Below, piece by piece: positions 7,552 to 13,615 of a stretch of 25,655 nt of DNA (within the stretch, counting starts at the first letter, position 1; every line of letters starts with the position of its first letter). The notes below the pieces were generated by a model, which saw only the letters and a list, made by a program, of their open reading frames with translations, was not told the origin of the DNA and made no database searches. The DNA lies in the NCBI GenBank assembly GCA_002310235.1, contig DBYO01000032.1:75955-101609 (forward strand), in the 5' to 3' direction. The position numbers and the translations under genes are program-made. The stretch is from Bacteroidales bacterium UBA1184 (GTDB lineage: Bacteria > Bacteroidota > Bacteroidia > Bacteroidales > ML635J-15).

Positions 7552-8460
7552 TTATTTGAGACCTAAAATAAGTGCTATGATAGCCATTCTTGTATAAACT
7601 CCGTTTTCTGCCTGTTCGAAGTAGTATGCCTTCGGGTTGGCGTCAACGTCAACGTCGATTTCGTTTACGCGTGGTAGCGGGTGCAAAACTTTCATATTGT
7701 CCTTCGTGCCTTCGAGCATCTTGTTTTTGAGGACGTAAACGTTCTTAACCTTTTCGTATTCGAGCAGATCTGAGAAACGTTCGCGCTGTACGCGGGTAAC
7801 ATAAACTATGTCGGCGTCCTTGATGTTCGGTTCGAGTTCTTCGTACTCGTTGTACTTGATACCCTTCGAGTCGAGGTAGTCCTTGTATTCCTGTGGCATT
7901 CTGAGGCTAGCAGGCGAAATGAAGTTGAAGGTCGGGTTGAATTCCGACATTGCCATTAGCAAAGAGTGAACGGTACGACCGTACTTGAGGTCACCGACGA
8001 GGCAGAGCTTGAGGTTTTCGAGAGTGCCTTGGGTTTTGTATATTGAGTACAAGTCGAGCAGACACTGAGTCGGGTGCTGGTTTGAACCGTCGCCGGCATT
8101 GATGATTGGAACACGCGAAATTTCGCTAGCGTAGCGTGCGCTTCCTTCTATCGGGTGGCGCATTACGATAAGGTCGGCATACTTGCTAATTGTCATTATC
8201 GTGTCGTTGAACGATTCGCCTTTTGCCTGGCTGGTGTTGGTGGCTTCGCTGAATCCGATAACTCTGCCGCCCAGACGTTGGATTGCTGTCTCGAAGCTAA
8301 GACGTGTACGTGTCGATGGCTCGAAGAACAACGATGCTACTACGTAGTTGTCCAACAGTTTCTGGTTGGGGTTCTTTTCGAATTCTGCTGCGACTTCGAG
8401 GATGCGGAAATATTCCTCTTTCGTGTAGTCGCTGATGGAAATTAAGCTTTTGTTTTTCAT
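7552..8460 (-). CDS. pyrB: Aspartate carbamoyltransferase catalytic chain
   Basis: The enzyme joins aspartate and carbamoyl phosphate, the committed step of pyrimidine synthesis. Motifs are intact in the 302-residue product: FFEPSTRTRLSF (carbamoyl-phosphate loop, residues 45-56), MRHPIEGSARY, NAGDGSNQHPTQ (His129), LVGDLKYGRTVHSLL and HPLPRVNEI. I chose ATG 8458-8460 (MKNKSLISIS) because it matches where Bacteroidales PyrB proteins begin. A longer frame to 8499 would start beside an upstream terminator and adds a Lys/Ile-rich stretch with no family match. pyrI follows directly. Confidence 0.95.
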   Translation of the reverse strand: MKNKSLISISDYTKEEYFRILEVAAEFEKNPNQKLLDNYVVASLFFEPSTRTRLSFETAIQRLGGRVIGFSEATNTSQAKGESFNDTIMTISKYADLIVMRHPIEGSARYASEISRVPIINAGDGSNQHPTQCLLDLYSIYKTQGTLENLKLCLVGDLKYGRTVHSLLMAMSEFNPTFNFISPASLRMPQEYKDYLDSKGIKYNEYEELEPNIKDADIVYVTRVQRERFSDLLEYEKVKNVYVLKNKMLEGTKDNMKVLHPLPRVNEIDVDVDANPKAYYFEQAENGVYTRMAIIALILGLK

Positions 8461-8483
8461 CATCTTTGCTATTTTTATTTTTT

Positions 8484-8491
8484 CAATATTA
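8484..8491 (-). promoter_or_regulatory. Possible pyrB -7 element
   Basis: The minus strand reads TAATATTG, one mismatch from TAnnTTTG. It would start transcription about 18 bases before the pyrB ATG. The expected -33 position falls inside the terminator hairpin of the preceding gene and has no TTTG there, so the call is weak. Confidence 0.3.
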
Positions 8492-8502
8492 CGTTTCAAA
8501 TC

Positions 8503-8536
8503 AAAAAAAAACCGAAAGAAAAAACTTTCGGTTTTT
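8503..8536 (-). terminator. Terminator of the divergent FKBP lipoprotein gene
   Basis: AAAAACCGAAAG and CTTTCGGTTTTT form a perfect 12-bp stem with loop AAAAAA. On the minus strand a run of Ts follows. It lies just after the stop at 8543 and only about 43 bases before the pyrB start. Confidence 0.9.
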
Positions 8537-8542
8537 AAAATA

Positions 8543-9232
8543 TCATTTCTTTACAATTTCTAAAAGTTCAACATCGAAAATAACAGTTGAATAAGGTTCT
8601 ACCATTTGGTAGCCTGTTTCTCCAAAGGCAAGATAGTACGGAATGAAAAATTTGTATTTCGCTTTTGGCGTCATCAGCAGTATTCCTTCGGCAAGTCCGC
8701 GAGGCAGGCTCATGAGGTTGTTCTCTGATGGAGTGTCGCCGGTGCTGCCAAACAGTGTGCCGTCGATCTTACGACCTTCGAACTTTATTACAACATTGTC
8801 GGAAACAGATGGGTGAGCAGATCCGTCGCCTTCTGACAAAACTTTGTATTGAAGACCGCTTGTGGTCTGCATTATTCCAGTGTTGGTGATGTTCTTTGCA
8901 AGAAAATCTTCGCCTTCCTTTTTAATGCTTCCGTATTTGATGTCGATAATTTGTCGTGAATATGCGCTTATTGCTTCAACAGCTTCGTCGTGCGAAAGGA
9001 GGGAAGTGTCGTTTTTCATCAAATCGGTTATGCCGTTCAAGGTAAGGTCACGGTTCATAAGAGTGTCCATCTGTTCGTCAAGATATTGTTGGGCGAGAAT
9101 AATTCCCATTGCGTAACTTGCCGAGTCCTTGAGGTTTGTTAGTTGTGATGAAGCAGGAGGGTTCTGTCTTTCGCATGATGCTGATAACAGGACAATTGTT
9201 GCGACGATAAATGTGAAAAATACTTTACGCAT
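8543..9232 (-). CDS. Divergent FKBP-like lipoprotein
   Basis: The 229-residue product has a lipoprotein signal ending LLSASC (Cys20), an FkpA-type helical N-terminal part (about 30-115) and an FKBP domain (about 125-228). The fold is recognisable from TTSGLQYKVL, KIDGTLF and STVIFDVELLEI. Most FKBP active-site residues are changed: Phe151 for Tyr26 (FKBP12 numbering), Gly162 for Asp37, Leu180 for Trp59 and Phe203 for Tyr82. Binding or chaperone activity without isomerase activity is therefore likely but unproven. It is transcribed alone, between two terminators, with a -7 element at 9252-9259. The two intact paralogues at 10864 and 11587 lie nearby. Confidence 0.85.
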   Translation of the reverse strand: MRKVFFTFIVATIVLLSASCERQNPPASSQLTNLKDSASYAMGIILAQQYLDEQMDTLMNRDLTLNGITDLMKNDTSLLSHDEAVEAISAYSRQIIDIKYGSIKKEGEDFLAKNITNTGIMQTTSGLQYKVLSEGDGSAHPSVSDNVVIKFEGRKIDGTLFGSTGDTPSENNLMSLPRGLAEGILLMTPKAKYKFFIPYYLAFGETGYQMVEPYSTVIFDVELLEIVKK

Positions 9233-9251
9233 TTTGTTTTTATTTCGCCTG

Positions 9252-9259
9252 CAAATTTA
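9252..9259 (-). promoter_or_regulatory. -7 element of the divergent FKBP gene
   Basis: The minus strand reads TAAATTTG, a perfect TAnnTTTG, about 20 bases before the ATG. No clear TTTG is seen at the -33 distance. Confidence 0.4.
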
Positions 9260-9314
9260 ATTCAAATATTTTCAATGGTTGACGATGTTTTTTGCATTTT
9301 TATTAACAATTAAT

Positions 9315-9346
9315 AAAAAAGCCTACTGTTTGAGCAGTAGGCTTTT
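9315..9346 (-). terminator. Terminator of the TonB-domain gene
   Basis: AAAAGCCTACTG and CAGTAGGCTTTT form a perfect 12-bp stem with loop TTTGAG, followed on the minus strand by TTATT. It ends the two-gene unit that starts at 10676. Confidence 0.92.
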
Positions 9347-9367
9347 ACAATGGTTTTTGTTGTTTTA

Positions 9368-9769
9368 TTACTTAGCGAAGTAGCAGTTGACCTGATAGTC
9401 CATAGGTACAGCCTTGCCGCCTTTCATTGCAGGAGTCCAGCCCTTCATCTTGCTGACAACCTTTATTGCTTCTGCGTCAAGGTTTGGTTCAAGTCCTTTT
9501 ACTACTTTTACATTCGATACTGTACCATCGGTGTTTACTGTGAATTGAACAGTTACGTTACCTTCCTTGCCGCTCTTTATTGCTGCCATAGGATAGTCGA
9601 TGTTCTTGTGGATGAATGTGTTCATGCCGTTTTCTCCACCAGGGTACATTGCGCATTTGTCGAATCCGCTTGCTATTGTCGATTTTACTTCAATAGCTTG
9701 GTTCTTGTCCTGTGCGAAGCTTGCGAAACTTATGCAAGCCATCAGAATTGCAAAAATGAACTTTTTCAT
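9368..9769 (-). CDS. Stand-alone TonB C-terminal-domain protein, exported
   Basis: The 133-residue product consists of a signal peptide (cleavage near SFASFAQ, residue 20) and one TonB C-terminal domain at about 43-131. Typical family features are NIDYPMAAIKSGKEGNVTVQ, then FTVNTDGTVSNVKVVKG, DAEAIKVVSKMKGWTPAM and VPMDYQVNCYF. The membrane anchor and proline-rich spanning region of true TonB are missing, so it cannot transmit proton-motive force by itself. Such short proteins are frequent in Bacteroidota; a periplasmic binding or assembly role is inferred. It follows the beta-barrel gene by 19 bases and shares its message. Confidence 0.9.
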   Translation of the reverse strand: MKKFIFAILMACISFASFAQDKNQAIEVKSTIASGFDKCAMYPGGENGMNTFIHKNIDYPMAAIKSGKEGNVTVQFTVNTDGTVSNVKVVKGLEPNLDAEAIKVVSKMKGWTPAMKGGKAVPMDYQVNCYFAK

Positions 9770-9788
9770 AGTTATATTATTTAATTAG

Positions 9789-10676
9789 TTATTCGAATTT
9801 TTTACCTGTTTCGGTTGTGGTAGTGGTTTTTGAGGTATCGTACTTGTCAAGACGTTTGGTCTTCCAACGGAAACCTACTGTAGCCATTACATAGAGGTCC
9901 TTTCTCCACGAACCTGTGTCGTATGAGTGGAATCCGATTTCTGGCTTAACATAGAGGAGGAAACGTGGGTGACCAACTTCTAATGCTATGCCTGCCGAAG
10001 CAAAGAAAGGAGACTTTGTAACCTTTTCGTTGTTTTGTTCTTGGTCGGTTCTGTATTCAGATTTACCAACGTCAAATGAACCGAGCTTAAGACCTGCTGT
10101 AAAGTTGATAGGACTACGTTTGAACAAAGTCCATTCGTAGATGAAATATACTTTGTTGAGGTTGCAGTTCGACTTGCCCAATGTGCCGATTACAGTTCCT
10201 AAGTTTCTGAGGTTGAGCATTAAGGTCTTGTCGCCACCAATACCAAGTCTGTGGTGCTTGAACTGTACCATAACTTCGAACTCAGCGTTAAGCAAACCAC
10301 CAGTACTGATAATATCGGTTGAAATCAAAGCACCAGCACTTATACCGCCGCCAATGATGAAGTGATCGAGGGTGACGTCGGATGTTGTGGCCTTAGCCGT
10401 GGTGTCGGTTGTTGGAGTGTAGCTAGTCGGAGTATCGCTTACTGTACGAGACTCTGTCGAACTTGTATTTGTGTTCGTTGTGCTTGTCTGACTTGTTTGG
10501 GTGCCTGGATTGGTTTTTGTTTCTGTAGAACCATTATTGCCACCATTATTGGTTGAAGTGGTTGTTGTTGTCGTTGACTTTTTTACCACAACTGGTTTCT
10601 TTGTGCCTGTTTCCTGTGCAAAAATAATTCCTGCACTCAGCATTAAAATTAAAATTATCGATAAAAACTTTTTCAT
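9789..10676 (-). CDS. Outer-membrane beta-barrel protein with Thr-rich linker
   Basis: The 295-residue product has a signal peptide ending GIIFAQ. A low-complexity Thr/Ser/Asn segment (about residues 30-100, with runs such as TTTTTTSTNNGGNNG) follows. Then comes a domain of about 190 residues rich in alternating aromatic strands: DHFIIGGGISAGALIST, INFTAGLKLGSF, FFASAGIALEVG, FLLYVKPEIGFHSY and LYVMATVGFRWK. This pattern fits a small eight- to ten-strand outer-membrane barrel. The end is again Thr-rich (KTTTTTETGKKFE). I cannot name a family beyond outer-membrane barrel protein. The first gene of a two-gene unit, it has a leader of about 130 bases that contains a conspicuous structure (10691-10780). 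Confidence 0.75.
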   Translation of the reverse strand: MKKFLSIILILMLSAGIIFAQETGTKKPVVVKKSTTTTTTSTNNGGNNGSTETKTNPGTQTSQTSTTNTNTSSTESRTVSDTPTSYTPTTDTTAKATTSDVTLDHFIIGGGISAGALISTDIISTGGLLNAEFEVMVQFKHHRLGIGGDKTLMLNLRNLGTVIGTLGKSNCNLNKVYFIYEWTLFKRSPINFTAGLKLGSFDVGKSEYRTDQEQNNEKVTKSPFFASAGIALEVGHPRFLLYVKPEIGFHSYDTGSWRKDLYVMATVGFRWKTKRLDKYDTSKTTTTTETGKKFE

Positions 10677-10690
10677 TTTATTTTAAAAAT

Positions 10691-10780
10691 AGTCTCCTGA
10701 TTTATCAAACTGAAATTCTTTTGCCATTGCTCCATAACACACGGAGACTGTTTATGCGTTGTGTTACAATGACGAATGGC
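10691..10780 (-). promoter_or_regulatory. Structured 5' leader with possible pseudoknot
   Basis: In the minus-strand leader of the barrel gene, GCCATT (10775-10780) pairs with AATGGC (10723-10728). Inside it, TAACACA (10760-10766) pairs with TGTGTTA (10735-10741). The enclosed loop contains AGTCTCC (10743-10749), exactly complementary to GGAGACT (10691-10697) just upstream of the start codon. Together they form a hairpin whose loop can pair with downstream sequence, as in an H-type pseudoknot. GGAG, the best Shine-Dalgarno-like run before the ATG (17 bases away), lies in the paired part. No T-run follows, so it is not a terminator. All pairings are direct observations; a regulatory role is inferred. 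Confidence 0.5.
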
Positions 10781-10811
10781 AGTAAAACAATTACCGTGCC
10801 AGAATTTTTTG

Positions 10812-10819
10812 CAAAGGTA
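10812..10819 (-). promoter_or_regulatory. -7 element of the barrel/TonB-domain unit
   Basis: The minus strand reads TACCTTTG, a perfect TAnnTTTG. It places the transcript start near 10804-10807, giving a leader of about 130 bases. No clear TTTG occurs at the -33 distance, which falls in the preceding terminator. Confidence 0.45.
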
Positions 10820-10831
10820 ATTTATACAAAT

Positions 10832-10862
10832 AAAAAAGCCGAATAAAAATCGGCTTTTTTTT
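10832..10862 (-). terminator. Terminator of the tandem FKBP genes
   Basis: AAAAAAGCCGA and TCGGCTTTTTT form a perfect 11-bp stem around ATAAAAA. It begins two bases after the stop at 10864. Confidence 0.9.
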
Positions 10863-10863
10863 G

Positions 10864-11568
10864 TTATTTCTTTATTTCTAGGAGTTCTACATCAAAAATC
10901 AATGCCGAGTATGGCTGTATTGTTCCACCTGCACCACGTTCGCCGTAGCCAAGTTGATAGGGTATGTAGAGTTTGTATTTCGAACCAACGCTCATAAGTT
11001 GCAAACCTTCTGTCCAGCCTTTGATAACTCCGTTGAGCGGAAATTCTGCCGGCTCGCCACGGTCGTATGAGCTATCGAAAACAGTACCGTCGATAAGCGT
11101 TCCTTTGTAGTGAACTTTAACTACGTCGGTTGCTGCGGGCTTATTGCCTTTGCCTTCGGTAATAACTTCGTATTGCAAACCGCTTTCTGTTGTCTTTACT
11201 TCAGGACGTTTGGCGTTTTCTGCGAGGAAAGTTTCGCCTGCATTCTTTGTTTCTTCGTATTGCTTGGCTTGTTCCTTCTGCTGTTCTTCCTGCTTTTTGG
11301 TGAAGAATTGCATGATTACCTGTTCTTCCTGTTCTGCGGTAAGTATTGCTGTTCCGCCAACCATGTCGTTAAACGCAGCTTTGACTAATAGTGAGTCTGT
11401 TTCTTTGCTAAGGCCATCGCTGATATATATGTCGTGCAGACGCATTCCGATGGCATAGCTCAATGAGTCGTCGAATGTTTTCAGTTCAACTTTTGCACTT
11501 TCGTTGTTGCACGATACCATTACCATTGAAGCGATGGCTGCAATCAAAATAATGCTTGTTCTTTTCAT
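10864..11568 (-). CDS. FKBP-type peptidyl-prolyl isomerase, lipoprotein
   Basis: The 234-residue product has a lipoprotein signal with Cys20 (MVMVSC), an FkpA-like N-terminal dimerisation region with a Gln/Glu/Lys-rich helix at about 78-120 (KKQEEQQKEQAKQYEE), and a full FKBP domain at about 128-233. The active-site residues are intact: Tyr154, Phe164-Asp165, Phe176, Val181-Ile182, Trp185 and Tyr208. It should catalyse proline isomerisation and act as a folding helper in the periplasm, anchored to a membrane by lipid. It follows the paralogue at 11587-12273 by 18 bases; together they form one unit closed by the terminator at 10832. The pair arose by tandem duplication. Confidence 0.94.
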   Translation of the reverse strand: MKRTSIILIAAIASMVMVSCNNESAKVELKTFDDSLSYAIGMRLHDIYISDGLSKETDSLLVKAAFNDMVGGTAILTAEQEEQVIMQFFTKKQEEQQKEQAKQYEETKNAGETFLAENAKRPEVKTTESGLQYEVITEGKGNKPAATDVVKVHYKGTLIDGTVFDSSYDRGEPAEFPLNGVIKGWTEGLQLMSVGSKYKLYIPYQLGYGERGAGGTIQPYSALIFDVELLEIKK

Positions 11569-11586
11569 GATTATACCTATTATATA

Positions 11587-12273
11587 TTATTTCTTAATTT
11601 CCAAAAGTTCGACTTCGAAAATAAGTGTTTCGAAAGGCTTAATGTCTTGTCCTGCACCACGTTCTCCGTAGGCTAGGTTGTAGGGGATGTAGAATTTGTA
11701 CTTAGACCCAACGCTCATCAACTGCAGACCTTCTGTCCAACCTGCAATTACACGGTTGAGTGGAAATTCTGCTGGTGTGCCGCGGTCGTAAGAGCTGTCG
11801 AATACCTTTCCGGCGATGGTTGTACCTTTGTAATGAACCTTTACTGTGTTGGTTGCCAATGGTTTTTCGCCATTGCCTTCGGTAATTACTTCGTACTGCA
11901 ATCCGCTAGCTGTGGTCTTCACTTCTTTGCGCTTAGCGTTTTTTGCGAGGAATTTTTCTCCTTCTTCAATCTTTTCTTTGTTTTCTTCTTTCTGCTTCTG
12001 GGTGAAGAATGCTTCGAGTGTTGATTCGTACTTTTGCTGAGTCATTACCGACTTGCCGTTTACTTCGTCTTCGAGACCTTGCTTTACAAGTTCGATGTTG
12101 AGGTTAGTGAGACCGCTCTGGCCGAGAGCCTGTCCAAACTGCATTCCAATAGCATAAGCTGCGGAATCCTCCAATGTCTTCAATTCTATTTTGTTCACGT
12201 TCTTTTGGGATTTGCATGGCATTGCCGCGAAAAGCACAATAGCCACAGTTAATAATAATGATAAATTACGCAT
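11587..12273 (-). CDS. FKBP-type peptidyl-prolyl isomerase, exported
   Basis: I chose ATG 12271-12273 (MRNLSLLLTV), giving 228 residues. An open frame reaches 12372, but its extra 33 residues are Phe/Lys-rich and precede a proper signal peptide. The signal ends FAAMPCKSQ; Cys20 could be lipidated, though Met-Pro before Cys is a poor lipobox. The FkpA-type helical region is at about 28-115 and the FKBP domain at about 122-227, with active-site residues Tyr148, Phe158-Asp159, Phe170, Val175-Ile176, Trp179 and Tyr202 all present. Sequence is very close to the neighbour at 10864 in the catalytic domain (RVIAGWTEGLQLMSVGSKYK), less so in the N-terminal part, fitting a duplication whose dimerisation part diverged. 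Confidence 0.93.
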   Translation of the reverse strand: MRNLSLLLTVAIVLFAAMPCKSQKNVNKIELKTLEDSAAYAIGMQFGQALGQSGLTNLNIELVKQGLEDEVNGKSVMTQQKYESTLEAFFTQKQKEENKEKIEEGEKFLAKNAKRKEVKTTASGLQYEVITEGNGEKPLATNTVKVHYKGTTIAGKVFDSSYDRGTPAEFPLNRVIAGWTEGLQLMSVGSKYKFYIPYNLAYGERGAGQDIKPFETLIFEVELLEIKK

Positions 12274-12279
12274 AGTTTT

Positions 12280-12287
12280 CAAATTTA
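12280..12287 (-). promoter_or_regulatory. Possible -7 element very close to the FKBP start
   Basis: The minus strand reads TAAATTTG (perfect TAnnTTTG), ending only six bases before the ATG at 12273. If used, the message would be leaderless or nearly so. No matching -33 element is obvious, so chance is possible in such AT-rich sequence. Confidence 0.3.
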
Positions 12288-12333
12288 GGAGTGCAAAGAA
12301 AGGGAAAATGTTTGGAATAAAAAAATCAATTTT

Positions 12334-12363
12334 TTTGTATGTAAAAAATAAAAGATATATTTG
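12334..12363 (+). promoter_or_regulatory. Plus-strand promoter in the 12274-12668 gap
   Basis: TTTG (12334-12337), 18 bases, then TATATTTG (12356-12363) matches the Bacteroides consensus well. The transcript would start near 12369, about 300 bases before the PEGA protein ATG. Confidence 0.55.
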
Positions 12364-12437
12364 CGATGTCATTCGTGTAATTGAACCTTCGCTTTGTAAA
12401 ATATATCTTTATAGGTTATAGCAAGAAAGACAAATAA

Positions 12438-12659
12438 TACGTCATTTATGACAACAGGAACAATCCTTCTATCAGAGACAAGAAGGATAATGTGTCGTTG
12501 AACTTAGATAAATTAAGTTCAAAAAAGTTGTAAAATCATTGTCCGATAGTTAAGGGTGAGGCAGAACGCCTTAATAATGATGAATTTATGTATGATGATG
12601 CGGCTGTTGTTAATGATGTTATTGAATCGGAAGAAGATGTGGATTTGTGCAATGAATAA
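12438..12659 (+). pseudogene. Possible decayed reading frame with in-frame stop
   Basis: One plus-strand frame between stops at 12435 and 12657 reads ...YDNRNNPSIRDKKDNVSLNL, then DKLSSKKL, a TAA at 12531-12533, then NHCPIVKGEAERLNNDEFMY and DDAAVVNDVIESEEDVDLCNE. Both halves share the frame and have the charged, hydrophilic composition of a real protein, but the first has no ATG. This fits a gene remnant interrupted by a point mutation and lacking its 5' end. I do not recognise the family. Alternatives are chance, or a functional 23-residue ORF starting MYDDAAVV. It lies upstream of the PEGA gene and downstream of the promoter at 12334. The other parts of the 12274-12668 gap hold nothing else I can support. 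Confidence 0.35.
12498..12522 (+). repeat. Perfect 9-bp inverted repeat
   Basis: TTGAACTTA (12498-12506) and TAAGTTCAA (12514-12522) are exact complements around a seven-base spacer. No T-run follows on either strand, so it is not a terminator. It could be an operator or an RNA hairpin in the long leader of the PEGA gene. Confidence 0.5.
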
Positions 12660-12668
12660 TATTAGCGT

Positions 12669-13508
12669 ATGAGAAAAGGAATTATAGGTTTTGTATGCTT
12701 TTTGCTTATAGCAAGCATTTTGTTTTCGAGTTGCGCCACTTTATTGAGCGGCGGCAAGACTAAGATTCGTGTTTACAACGGAACCCCAGCAAATGCAAAT
12801 GTTTATGTTGATGGAAACTATGTCGGTACTGCTCCTTGCAAGTTCAAGATTCATAAAACAATGAAGAACGCACAGCATAATATTGACATAAAGGCACAAG
12901 GCTATGAAACGCAAACTGTTACTACAAACCGTAAGTTCAGTGCGGGATTTTTTATACTTGATATTTGTACTGGTGTATTATGGCTGGTAATTGATTTGGC
13001 AACGGGAAATCTTTACAAGCAAAAACCCAAGAAAATCCATTATAACCTTATGCCGCTTGGAAATACTTCAGTGATTCAGACAGAGCCTGCCGCCACAAGC
13101 GCAAGTGTCAACGTTGCAAAACCAAGCGATAAGCCGAAAGAAAATGTTGCCAAGGCGGTTGCCGAAACTCCTGCTGTTAATTATAAGGTTGGTGACGAGG
13201 TTTATTGCTCTTCAATGTTCAGCTTCGGCAAGTGTAAACAAGTTTCGGTGAAGGCCGTCAAGACGGATGGAACTTGCATTGTCGCTACTGCCGATGGTAA
13301 GGAACAGAAAGTGCAAGCCAAGTATATTTATGTTAAAGGTATGGAATCTGCTTTTTTCAAGGAAGGAAATTCTGTTAGGTTCGGAAATAAAATTTTCGGC
13401 ATCAAGACTGGAAAAATTGTTTCTGTTCCGAACGAAAAGGAGTGTATTGTCGAAACTTCCAATGGCGATTTCGTATTGAAGAAACAATCTGCACTGATGA
13501 AGGAATAG
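12669..13508 (+). CDS. PEGA-domain lipoprotein with two C-terminal repeats
   Basis: The 279-residue product has a lipoprotein signal with Cys22 (ASILFSSC) and a PEGA domain at about 33-85 (IRVYNGTPANANVYVDGNYV, GTAPCKF, QGYETQTV). A hydrophobic Gly/Asp-containing segment follows (GFFILDICTGVLWLVIDLATG, split here between residues 93 and 113). After a Pro/Ala/Lys linker (about 131-170), two related units of about 48 residues follow: VGDEVYCSSMFSFGKCKQVS to YIYVKG, and EGNSVRFGNKIFGIKTGKIV to the end. Each has a G[DN]xV strand and a CIV[AE]T strand, suggesting small SH3-like barrels. PEGA proteins usually sit at the cell surface or envelope; the role is unknown. The gene has its own terminator. 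Confidence 0.8.
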   Translation: MRKGIIGFVCFLLIASILFSSCATLLSGGKTKIRVYNGTPANANVYVDGNYVGTAPCKFKIHKTMKNAQHNIDIKAQGYETQTVTTNRKFSAGFFILDICTGVLWLVIDLATGNLYKQKPKKIHYNLMPLGNTSVIQTEPAATSASVNVAKPSDKPKENVAKAVAETPAVNYKVGDEVYCSSMFSFGKCKQVSVKAVKTDGTCIVATADGKEQKVQAKYIYVKGMESAFFKEGNSVRFGNKIFGIKTGKIVSVPNEKECIVETSNGDFVLKKQSALMKE

Positions 13509-13535
13509 TGTTGGTTTGTAATGAAAACGATAAGA

Positions 13536-13565
13536 AACAGGCTGCTTCGGCGGTCTGTTTTTTTA
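13536..13565 (+). terminator. Terminator with UUCG tetraloop
   Basis: AACAGGCTGC pairs with GCGGTCTGTT (two G-T wobbles) around the tetraloop TTCG, then a T-run. It closes the PEGA gene. Confidence 0.9.
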
Positions 13566-13591
13566 TTCTTCTATTTTCCGAAAAATTTATG

Positions 13592-13599
13592 TAATTTTG
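13592..13599 (+). promoter_or_regulatory. -7 element of lysS
   Basis: TAATTTTG matches TAnnTTTG exactly. The transcript would start near 13605, so the leader before ATG 13616 is only about 10 bases. The -33 region has no clear TTTG. Confidence 0.42.
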
Positions 13600-13615
13600 C
13601 AAAAATTTTTTTCGA

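Noticed and set aside
8461..8499. 13-codon upstream extension of pyrB
   Set aside because: It begins next to the preceding terminator and does not fit the family N-terminus.
12274..12372. 33-codon upstream extension of the FKBP gene
   Set aside because: The extension is Phe/Lys-rich, runs through promoter-like sequence and would bury a normal signal peptide that starts at 12273.
12448..12501. 17-codon ORF MTTGTILLSETRRIMCR
   Set aside because: It is too short, in a different frame from the coding-like remnant, and overlaps the inverted repeat.
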